From Aestuariibaculum lutulentum (GTDB taxonomy: Bacteria; Bacteroidota; Bacteroidia; Flavobacteriales; Flavobacteriaceae), in NCBI RefSeq assembly GCF_032926325.1, contig NZ_CP136709.1, forward strand, positions 2,326,501 through 2,390,500: a stretch of 64,000 nucleotides of DNA. The letters are read 5' to 3'. Positions 36,672-43,802 of this stretch are shown here, in pieces. The notes beneath the pieces are model-generated. The model did not search any database. It saw only the letters and a program-made list of their open reading frames with translations, and had not been told where the DNA came from. The translations under genes were made by a program, and so were the position numbers. Each line of letters starts with the position of its first letter. Position 1 is the stretch's first letter.

Positions 36672-37487
36672 TTAACGCTTTCTACGTTTCGGTTGCCTTT
36701 TGTCGTTTTGTTGCGGTCTTTCAGAAGTTGTGCCAGAACGTCTGTCTGTTTTTGGTTTGAAGACTTTAGTTGAGGTGCTAATGAGTTTATTTAATTCGGC
36801 GAACTCTTCTTTGGTCAATTCACGGTATTCTCCAACAGGTGTGTCCAGTTTAATGTTCATAATGCGAACACGTTTCAGAGTCTGTACTTCGTAATTTAAA
36901 TACGCACACATACGACGGATTTGTCGGTTTAGTCCTTGAGTCAATATAATTTTAAATTCGTAAGTGCTTAGCTTTTCTACTTTACATTTGTTGGTGGTTT
37001 TCTTTAAATCCTCTAAATAAATACCACCAGCCATACGCTCAATAAAAGTTTGAGAAATAGGCTTGTCTACCGTTACAATATATTCTTTTTCATGGTTATT
37101 GCTGGCACGGAGAATTTTGTTCACAATATCGCCATCGTCGGTTAAAAGAATTAAACCTTCACTAGGTTTATCTAATCGCCCAATAGGAAAGATGCGTTTC
37201 GGGTAGTTTAAATAATCGATAATGTTGTCTTTTTCAACGCTGGTGTCCGTAGTACACACAATGCCCACTGGTTTGTTGAAAGCCAGATATACAAAGCTTT
37301 CTTTGGTGTTTTTTACTTCATTACCATCAACACAAACCACATCGCCCGGTGCAATTTTAGTACCCATTTCAGGAACACTGCCGTTTATAGTTACACGACC
37401 GGCATCAATAAGTTTATCGGCTTCTCTGCGTGAGCAGTATCCAATTTCACTTAAATATTTATTAATACGTTTTAATTCTTCCGACAT
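36672..37487 (-). CDS. rluF: 23S rRNA pseudouridine(2604) synthase RluF
   Basis: A 271-residue pseudouridine synthase of the RsuA/RluF group. An N-terminal S4 RNA-binding domain (RINKYLSEIGYCSRREADKLIDAGRVTING) is followed by the catalytic domain with Asp in GRLDKPSEGLILLTDDGD and the LTQGLNRQIRRM motif. The C-terminal 35 residues are basic (RRSGTTSERPQQNDKRQPKRRKR region) and probably bind rRNA. RluF rather than RluB/RsuA is inferred from the GLNRQIRRMC segment. Confidence 0.9.
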   Translation of the reverse strand: MSEELKRINKYLSEIGYCSRREADKLIDAGRVTINGSVPEMGTKIAPGDVVCVDGNEVKNTKESFVYLAFNKPVGIVCTTDTSVEKDNIIDYLNYPKRIFPIGRLDKPSEGLILLTDDGDIVNKILRASNNHEKEYIVTVDKPISQTFIERMAGGIYLEDLKKTTNKCKVEKLSTYEFKIILTQGLNRQIRRMCAYLNYEVQTLKRVRIMNIKLDTPVGEYRELTKEEFAELNKLISTSTKVFKPKTDRRSGTTSERPQQNDKRQPKRRKR

Positions 37488-37529
37488 GGTCTTGAGATAA
37501 TGAATTTAGGGAGTAAAAATACAACAATT

Positions 37530-38354
37530 CTAAGCGTTTAAAAACTCTAAAATATGATTGTAAACGATTTCGTTTTTTAAGCCGTGACCAAAACCTTTGG
37601 TCTTAACCAGCTTCGCATTTTTATAGTATTTTGAAATGTGAAGCGCATCGCGATACGAAATAATGCGGTCCTTTTTATCGTGAATAATTAATCCGTCGGC
37701 TTCCAGATGTTCTGAAAAGTTTTTGATGCTGTAAAAACTAGGTAATTTTCCGAAGTGTTTTAAATAATAAGCATCCATAGCATTTACAACTCTTTTGTTG
37801 TAGCCCATAATTTTAACGTAGTTTTCAATAACCTCGTCAAAGTTAGAAGGTGCACCTAACATGATTAATTTTTCAATGGGAAGTTTATGGTTATTAGTAG
37901 CTAAAGCAGAGGCCGTACCTCCAATAGAATGACCGATAATAACGTCTGGTTTAAATGCCTGAGCCACCATATTAATGCATTCTGAATATAAAACTGCATT
38001 AAATGTTTTGTGTCCGGAATTACCATGCCCTGGTGCATCTAAAGCCACAATATTATAATCTTCTGTTTTAAAAATGTCTATTAAATCTTTCCATCGATAG
38101 GCGTTACTTTCCCAACCATGAACCAGTAAAATAGTTTGTTTAGATCCTGTCCATTGATAGGTGTGGATGTCTATACCGTTGTATTTAAAAACTTTTTGCT
38201 TGGTCGATTTTAGGTATTCTAATTCTTCGGTGTGTAATTTTCCTTTTCTAGGGGTTGAAAAAATATCTACAGCTTTTTTAGCTGCATAACTTGGTGATAG
38301 GTAGCTTACTGTGTTAACAAGTTTACCTATTGTTTTAACAAGGGTATTATTCAT
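37530..38354 (-). CDS. alpha/beta hydrolase
   Basis: A 274-residue serine hydrolase. Oxyanion segment LLVHGWESNAYRW, nucleophile elbow GHSIGGTAS (Ser near residue 144), acid in LIIHDKKDRIISY and His in KGFGHGLKN. Substrate unknown. Its ATG directly abuts the stop of the cupin gene, so the two are coupled; the cluster with the cupin, YitT and a lipoprotein gives no clear pathway. Confidence 0.85.
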   Translation of the reverse strand: MNNTLVKTIGKLVNTVSYLSPSYAAKKAVDIFSTPRKGKLHTEELEYLKSTKQKVFKYNGIDIHTYQWTGSKQTILLVHGWESNAYRWKDLIDIFKTEDYNIVALDAPGHGNSGHKTFNAVLYSECINMVAQAFKPDVIIGHSIGGTASALATNNHKLPIEKLIMLGAPSNFDEVIENYVKIMGYNKRVVNAMDAYYLKHFGKLPSFYSIKNFSEHLEADGLIIHDKKDRIISYRDALHISKYYKNAKLVKTKGFGHGLKNEIVYNHILEFLNA

Positions 38355-38729
38355 TTAATGTTCTTCTTCTCGGTGTACTAAATCCATTGAAAATGCAGGT
38401 GTGCAAATGGCAATGTATTCGCAGACTTCGGTAAACGGATTGGAGTATTGTACTCGGGTATTGCGTTCTATTTTTATGGATTGGCCAGCTTCTAAAATAA
38501 CGGTTTCTCCTTCAATAATAAATTGCTTTCTACCACTTATTATAAATGTGTATTCGTCGAATTCAGGTGTTTGAAAAGGTTCGCTCCACCCGGCAGGTGC
38601 TTTCATATGGGCGATACTAATGTTGTTATTGCCATTTGTAGCAACGCCAAAATGTTCTTTTATAACTTTGCCATCGGTTGTAGGTACAACAAACGGACTG
38701 TTTTGTACAGTGTATTTTTTATTGGCCAA
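38355..38729 (-). CDS. single-domain cupin protein
   Basis: A 124-residue beta-barrel cupin. The pattern GWSEPFQTPEFDEYTFIISG and the later GQSIKIERNTRVQYSN form the two cupin motifs, but the first motif has few His (the usual HxH is not clear), so metal binding is doubtful. It could be a small-molecule binding or isomerase protein. In an operon with the YitT gene (17-nt gap) and the hydrolase (abutting). Confidence 0.8.
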   Translation of the reverse strand: MANKKYTVQNSPFVVPTTDGKVIKEHFGVATNGNNNISIAHMKAPAGWSEPFQTPEFDEYTFIISGRKQFIIEGETVILEAGQSIKIERNTRVQYSNPFTEVCEYIAICTPAFSMDLVHREEEH

Positions 38730-38746
38730 AATATTTTGGTTTTCGT

Positions 38747-39721
38747 TTAATGTCCCTGTAAGGGTTTCTTCTTAATCATACCGCCTTTTAGGTCTTTTAC
38801 AACCCCCATTATTATAAAGGCGTTTCTGTCTATTTTGTCAATTTCAGTTTGAAGTTTTGCAAGTTCTAAACGGGTGACTACGGTGTAAATAATATCTTTA
38901 TCGTAACTCTTTCCTGTGGTTCCAAAGCCACCTTTGCCTGCGTAAATGGTACAGGCACGTCCGAGTTTATCAGTGAGCATGACACGTAATTCCTCGTGGT
39001 GTGTTGATATAATGGTAACACCAACATATTCTTCAACGCCATCAACAACAAAATCGACAGTTTTTGCGGCCGCAAGATACGTTAAAATTGCGTAAAGTGC
39101 CGTTTCAATGGAAAGGACATAAGCGCCAACCGAGAATATTAAAATATTGATGAGAAGTAAAACGTCTCCAATAGTGAGTGATAACTTGCGGCTCAAGTAA
39201 ATAGCCAGTACTTCGGTACCATCTATTACGCTGCCGCCTCGCACAGATAATCCGATACCTAAACCAAGGAAAAAACCACCAAAAACAGAAATTAAAAGTT
39301 TATCGTCGGTTATGGTGGGGTAGTCGATAAAATGAACAACAAAAGCTAAAAAAGCAATAGCGGCAATACTTTTAATAGCAAATTTTAAGCTAATAGTTTT
39401 TGAGGCTAATATTAAAAAGGGAAGGTTGACAAGTATCAGGAAGATACTTAAATCAAGAGACGTCACATGGTTTAGTAATAATGAAATACCAGTGGCGCCT
39501 CCGTCAATAAAATGATTAGGTAATAAAAATCCTTTTAATCCGAATCCGGCAGAAAATACACCAATGATTATAAAGATGTATTCTTTAATAGCGTGAGCCA
39601 GTTCCACCTGAAATATCCTTACCAGTGGCACAATTTGCCGTTTACTCACAGGGGCATCGCTTTTGCTTTTTAGCCTTTTGCGAGCAACATCGACCAGTAA
39701 TTTGGATAAAAACGGATTCAT
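38747..39721 (-). CDS. YitT-family membrane protein (DUF161/DUF2179)
   Basis: A 324-residue inner-membrane protein. After a basic N-terminal tail there are five or six helices with the YitT signatures (GFLLPNHFIDGGATGISLLL, GGSVIDGTEVLAIYLSRK), followed by a cytoplasmic DUF2179 domain (VGVTIISTHHEELRVMLTDKLGRACTIYAGKGGF). The family is common in Firmicutes and Bacteroidota; substrate unknown. It begins 5 nt after the upstream lipoprotein gene. Confidence 0.9.
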   Translation of the reverse strand: MNPFLSKLLVDVARKRLKSKSDAPVSKRQIVPLVRIFQVELAHAIKEYIFIIIGVFSAGFGLKGFLLPNHFIDGGATGISLLLNHVTSLDLSIFLILVNLPFLILASKTISLKFAIKSIAAIAFLAFVVHFIDYPTITDDKLLISVFGGFFLGLGIGLSVRGGSVIDGTEVLAIYLSRKLSLTIGDVLLLINILIFSVGAYVLSIETALYAILTYLAAAKTVDFVVDGVEEYVGVTIISTHHEELRVMLTDKLGRACTIYAGKGGFGTTGKSYDKDIIYTVVTRLELAKLQTEIDKIDRNAFIIMGVVKDLKGGMIKKKPLQGH

Positions 39722-39726
39722 AAGGT

Positions 39727-40278
39727 TTACCAGTTAATAAAGAAGTACTTTATTTTAGCGTTATCAGGAATATGCATGGCTTCAATATCCAGATTCATAT
39801 CAAATCTAATATTGGCAGGTAATTCTTTCTTATCAATGGTAAAACTAGCATTGATATCGTTTACAGAAACCACAACCGAATTAATTAAGTTATCGATTCT
39901 TGATATTTTGTAATTGCTGTTAATATCTTTAAACGTACTTGCTGTTGTAATGTTTTTATCGGTTTTGTAACGCGGATCTATAATTTGAATGCTTTTTACG
40001 ACTGCCGTCGTATCTGTTTTATATTCCGGGTTTAATATTAAAAGTTTTTGTCCTGCTTTATCGAAAACCTCAATGCTTTTATCAACACCCCAGGCACCTT
40101 TATCGTTAAAGGTTTCTGCTATGGAATCGTTAATAAATATGGTTTTTAAGTCTTTAACAAGTGTAGAGTCTGTTAATAACCCCACATGTTGTTTTGATAC
40201 CTCAAAAGGGTCTGGCGTTTTACTACAACTTGCAAATAATAAAGACAATGCAGAGATGCTTAATATTAATTTTTTCAT
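39727..40278 (-). CDS. lipoprotein of unknown function
   Basis: A 183-residue lipoprotein with lipobox LLFASC (Cys near residue 18). The mature part has a charged, mixed alpha/beta look, with two echoing phrases (ILNPEYKTDTTAVVKSIQ and IIDPRYKTDKNITTAST) about 25 residues apart. I do not recognise a family. It is first in the operon with YitT, cupin and hydrolase genes. Confidence 0.7.
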   Translation of the reverse strand: MKKLILSISALSLLFASCSKTPDPFEVSKQHVGLLTDSTLVKDLKTIFINDSIAETFNDKGAWGVDKSIEVFDKAGQKLLILNPEYKTDTTAVVKSIQIIDPRYKTDKNITTASTFKDINSNYKISRIDNLINSVVVSVNDINASFTIDKKELPANIRFDMNLDIEAMHIPDNAKIKYFFINW

Positions 40279-40311
40279 GTAATGATAGATAGGTTGTTTT
40301 TTGTTTTTTAA

Positions 40312-40325
40312 ACGACAAATGTCGT
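40312..40325. repeat. perfect short palindrome after the HerA-like gene
   Basis: ACGACA-AA-TGTCGT lies just past the stop of the HerA-like gene and 33 nt before the lipoprotein ATG. It could be a weak terminator for the former or an operator for the latter. The 2-nt centre suits a DNA-binding site better than an RNA hairpin. Confidence 0.4.
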
Positions 40326-40326
40326 A

Positions 40327-41859
40327 TTATTTTTTCATGATTTTAGTTAAAATACTAAAAACACTTCTAATAAATGTGGCACTGGTTAATACCTTAACAA
40401 CAGGGTTCATTGCTGTGCTTCGGCGTCTTGTTGATGATGAAGTTTTGGCTTTTTTTAAAGCTTCCTGTTCTTTTTTAGCTTTTTCTTTGGCTTCGTCAGC
40501 TTCTGCCTTTGCAATTTTTTCATTTAATAATTCGTAAGCACTTTCGCGGTCTATGGTTTCATTATACTTTTTAACCATTTTTGAGGTTGAAAGTAGTTCT
40601 TTCAATTCATCATCTGTTAAAATATCCATACGACTCATAGGTGCTCGCATCATGGTTGCGGCAAGAGGCGTAGGACGTCCTTTTTCATCTAAAGCCGATA
40701 CTAAAGCTTCTCCTGTACCAAGCGATGTTAAAACGTCTTCGGTGTTGTAATATTCAGAATCCGGATAATTCTGAGCGGTTAGTTTAATCGCTTTTCTGTC
40801 TTTTGCGGTGAAGGCGCGTAAGGCATGCTGAATTTTTAAACCTAACTGACTTAAAACTTCTTCAGGAACGTCGGTTGGGTTTTGTGTTACAAAATACAGT
40901 CCGACACCTTTACTACGAATCAATTTTACGATACTTTCAATTTGATTGAGTAACGCTTTTGAAGCTTCATCAAAAATTAAATGTGCCTCGTCAATAAATA
41001 TGACCAATTCAGGTCTACCGGAATCGCCTTGTTCAGGAAAAGTAGAATAAATTTCCGCCAGTAAACTAAGCATAAAGGTTGAAAACAGTTTTGGCCTGTC
41101 TTGAATATCGGTTAATCGGATGATGTTTATATAGCCTTGTCCGTTTTCATCAATACGTAATAAATCCTGAACATCGAATGAGGTTTCTCCAAAAAACAAA
41201 TCGGCACCTTGTTGTTCCAGTTCTACAATTTTACGTAAGATGGCTCCTGTTGACGCCGTTGAAATTCGTCCGTAAGCTTCAATAAATTCATCTTTACCTT
41301 CATCTGTAGCGTATTGTAAAATCTTTTTAAAATCTTTTAAATCTAATAAAGGCAGTTTATTATTGTCGCAATATTGAAATATTACTGCTACAATTCCGGC
41401 TTGCGTATCATTTAAGTCTAAAATTCGAGATAATAATACAGGTCCAAATTCGCTAACGGTGGCCCGAAGTCTAACACCGTTTTGTTCCGATAAGGTTAAC
41501 ATTTCAACTGGAAAACCTTTGGCTTCAAAAGGCAAACCAATTTGAGCCATACGCTCATCTATTTTCACATGCCCCGGACTCGGTTTTGCCAGTCCGCTTA
41601 AGTCGCCTTTAATATCCATAAGCAAAACAGGAATGCCACGCTCACTTAAATTTTCAGCTAAAACCTGCAACGATTTTGTTTTTCCAGTTCCGGTAGCTCC
41701 GGCAATTAAACCATGACGATTTAAGGTTTTTAAAGGAATTTTTACGTGGGCGCCAGTAATGGTTTGTCCATCTAACATGGCAGCACCAATAGGAATGAAG
41801 TCTCCCTTAGTTATATTGCCTTCAGTAATGTGTTTTAAAAAATCGTCTGTTCTGCTCAT
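40327..41859 (-). CDS. HerA-like ATPase (DUF853 family)
   Basis: A 510-residue P-loop ATPase of the FtsK/HerA clan. Walker A is AGATGTGKTKSL near residue 54, Walker B IFIDEAHLIFDEA, with the sensor VTQNPTDVPEEVLSQLG and GKGRPTP-like end segments. A charged helix (about 440-475) and a short hydrophobic C-terminus follow. No NurA nuclease is adjacent. DUF853 proteins are widespread and unassigned; DNA translocation is inferred from the fold. Confidence 0.88.
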   Translation of the reverse strand: MSRTDDFLKHITEGNITKGDFIPIGAAMLDGQTITGAHVKIPLKTLNRHGLIAGATGTGKTKSLQVLAENLSERGIPVLLMDIKGDLSGLAKPSPGHVKIDERMAQIGLPFEAKGFPVEMLTLSEQNGVRLRATVSEFGPVLLSRILDLNDTQAGIVAVIFQYCDNNKLPLLDLKDFKKILQYATDEGKDEFIEAYGRISTASTGAILRKIVELEQQGADLFFGETSFDVQDLLRIDENGQGYINIIRLTDIQDRPKLFSTFMLSLLAEIYSTFPEQGDSGRPELVIFIDEAHLIFDEASKALLNQIESIVKLIRSKGVGLYFVTQNPTDVPEEVLSQLGLKIQHALRAFTAKDRKAIKLTAQNYPDSEYYNTEDVLTSLGTGEALVSALDEKGRPTPLAATMMRAPMSRMDILTDDELKELLSTSKMVKKYNETIDRESAYELLNEKIAKAEADEAKEKAKKEQEALKKAKTSSSTRRRSTAMNPVVKVLTSATFIRSVFSILTKIMKK

Positions 41860-42034
41860 ACCTTTAGTTTTGGTTAAAAATACATGAAAATTGATGAAGA
41901 AAAAAATAGCTGTTTTTTGTGAATATCCATAGTCTTAAACCCAATTTTTGCATATTGTTGAATGTCTTTATTTTGATGAAAAAATCAAGACGTTAAATGA
42001 ACGGTAAAAAAAGTGAAATAAGTAAATGAATACG

Positions 42035-42042
42035 TATCTTTG
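42035..42042 (+). promoter_or_regulatory. TAnnTTTG -7 element immediately before queE
   Basis: TATCTTTG, exact match, ending only 5 nt before the queE ATG at 42048. Transcription would start at or next to the A of ATG, giving a leaderless message. Confidence 0.65.
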
Positions 42043-42047
42043 CACCC

Positions 42048-42677
42048 ATGAAAAGCGAAATACAATCATTAGTAGAGAAAGGCGAAATGTTGCCTTTAAT
42101 GGAGGAGTTTTACACCATACAAGGGGAAGGATATCATAAGGGAACTGCCGCATATTTTATTCGTGTTGGTGGTTGCGATGTGGGTTGCCATTGGTGTGAT
42201 GTAAAAGAAAGCTGGAATGCCGATTTACACCCGCCTACCGAAACAACGAAGATTGTAGAGAACGCTAAAAAGTATAGTGACACCATTGTTATAACCGGAG
42301 GGGAACCTTTAACCTGGGATATGACGGCTTTAACAACTCAGTTAAAAGCTGAAGGGATGCAGGTTCATATCGAAACTTCTGGGGCTTATAAGTTAACCGG
42401 AATCTGGGATTGGATTTGTTTATCGCCCAAAAAAATGAAGTTGCCTACCGAAGAAGTATATGCCAAAGCCAACGAACTTAAGGTGATTATATATAATAAG
42501 GATGATTTTCGTTTTGCTGAAGAACAAGCAGCTAAAGTAAATGGAGATTGTATTTTGTATATGCAGCCGGAATGGAGCAAACGTGATAAAGTAATTCCGG
42601 AAATCGTGGATTATGTGATGAAACACCCAAAGTGGAAAGTTTCTTTACAAACACATAAGTATTTAAATATTCCTTAA
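42048..42677 (+). CDS. queE: 7-carboxy-7-deazaguanine synthase QueE
   Basis: A 209-residue radical-SAM enzyme making 7-carboxy-7-deazaguanine for queuosine biosynthesis. Substrate segment MEEFYTIQGEGYHKGTAAYF, radical-SAM cluster motif CDVGCHWCD (CX3CX2C), ITGGEPL, and HIETSGAY. It is the variant found in Bacteroidota. No queC/queD gene is adjacent. The ATG is nearly on top of the promoter; a later ATG at 42087 would shorten it but would lose a segment I recall as conserved. Confidence 0.93.
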   Translation: MKSEIQSLVEKGEMLPLMEEFYTIQGEGYHKGTAAYFIRVGGCDVGCHWCDVKESWNADLHPPTETTKIVENAKKYSDTIVITGGEPLTWDMTALTTQLKAEGMQVHIETSGAYKLTGIWDWICLSPKKMKLPTEEVYAKANELKVIIYNKDDFRFAEEQAAKVNGDCILYMQPEWSKRDKVIPEIVDYVMKHPKWKVSLQTHKYLNIP

Positions 42678-42720
42678 AAAAATACTGTATTTTTAAGGTG
42701 GATGTTTAAAACACGAAACC

Positions 42721-43047
42721 TTGAAAAAAAAACGACATAAGTTTTTAAGTACTAAGCGAGAGTTTACACCAGACGGCCGAATTATTTTACGCGATCAGTT
42801 GTCTATTGAGCGTACACGTTTGGCTAATGAACGAACGTTGTTGTCCTATATTAGATCGTCTTTGTATTTATTGATCGGGAGTTTTGCTTTTTTTCAGTTG
42901 AAAGATGAGTATTCTAATTTTGATTACCTGGCTTATATTTCATTGGTCTTTTCGATAGTCTTTTTTGTAATTGGGATTCATCGATTTTATGTGCTACGCC
43001 GAAGTTTAAACCGATTATACGATATGGCTGAAAACATTGAAGCATAA
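42721..43047 (+). CDS. DUF202 membrane protein
   Basis: A 108-residue protein with a basic N-terminus, the DUF202 signature RDQLSIERTRLANERTLLSYIR, and two membrane helices (LYLLIGSFAFFQL and YISLVFSIVFFVIGIHRF). Function unknown; homologues often sit beside transporters. No ATG is available at the N-terminus in this frame; translation most likely starts at TTG 42721. It lies 43 nt after queE and is closed by a two-way terminator. Confidence 0.82.
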   Translation: MKKKRHKFLSTKREFTPDGRIILRDQLSIERTRLANERTLLSYIRSSLYLLIGSFAFFQLKDEYSNFDYLAYISLVFSIVFFVIGIHRFYVLRRSLNRLYDMAENIEA

Positions 43048-43081
43048 AAAAAACACCTTGATATTTCAAGGTGTTTTTTTT
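43046..43081. terminator. bidirectional intrinsic terminator
   Basis: Stem CACCTTGA / TCAAGGTG with a 4-nt loop, flanked by eight A and eight T, between DUF202 and the convergent DUF2911 gene. Confidence 0.9.
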
Positions 43082-43098
43082 ATGCTATAAACTTATAA

Positions 43099-43626
43099 TT
43101 ACTGACTGATTGGTACGGCAACTCTTGTGGTATCCCAAGCTAAAAACATATTATCGTTATCAAATGCTATAGAAAACGCTTCTACAGATTCTCCTTTACT
43201 TACAGGAGCTTTTACTCTTAAAACATCGTTGGCTTCTTTGTAATTGTAGGCTCCCCAAACATCGGTGTCTGAACTTAAAATAATTGTCCATTCACTATCA
43301 CCAGGAATCGTGTATAACGAGTATGTGCCAGCTTTAACATCTTTGCCTCCAAGTTTAGAATCTTTATAGAATTTTATTTCTGCTGCTTCGTTAGCACCTG
43401 TTCTCCAAACTTTTCCGTTTGGTGCTAAGGTTGCTAAAGCTCTTCCGTTAAGTTGCGGTCTGCTGTATATAACTTTTGCCATTGGTGGAGCATTTCTGTC
43501 GGTTCTGTAATAAGCAATGTCTAATGGGCTTTTGTCTAATTTTGCAAATTTTTGAGCACTTGCATTTAAAGAAAATAGCATAACAAAGGCAAAAGCAAGT
43601 GTGGTTAATAAAGTTGATTTTTTCAT
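43099..43626 (-). CDS. exported DUF2911 protein
   Basis: A 175-residue exported protein with signal peptide ending NASAQ. The mature part has the DUF2911 signatures (YSRPQLNGR, GKVWRTGANEAAEIKF, GTYSLYTIPGDSEWTIIL). The family is abundant in Bacteroidota, probably a beta-sandwich in the envelope; function unknown. Single gene. Confidence 0.9.
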   Translation of the reverse strand: MKKSTLLTTLAFAFVMLFSLNASAQKFAKLDKSPLDIAYYRTDRNAPPMAKVIYSRPQLNGRALATLAPNGKVWRTGANEAAEIKFYKDSKLGGKDVKAGTYSLYTIPGDSEWTIILSSDTDVWGAYNYKEANDVLRVKAPVSKGESVEAFSIAFDNDNMFLAWDTTRVAVPISQ

Positions 43627-43747
43627 AAAAATGATATTAGTTGTTTAAAGATTATTGTGTTTTTAAAGATAAAATGAAATGTTCTTAAAGTTTTTCTAAA
43701 TATTATTTAAGACTGTTAATTTTTTTAATTTGTTTAAATTCAATGAT

Positions 43748-43781
43748 AAAAAAAAGCTCCAGAACATACTGAAGCTTTTTT
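43748..43781 (-). terminator. intrinsic terminator of the gatCAB-aspS operon
   Basis: On the minus strand stem GCTTCAG / CTGGAGC (one G-T pair) with a 6-nt loop and eight T, 22 nt after the fusion gene stop. Confidence 0.8.
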
Positions 43782-43802
43782 ATTATTAACTCAAACTGAG
43801 AA

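Noticed and set aside
40312..40325. Palindrome ACGACA-AA-TGTCGT as a firm terminator.
   Set aside because: A 2-nt centre cannot form a proper RNA loop and the following T run is only three; recorded as a palindrome with unclear role.
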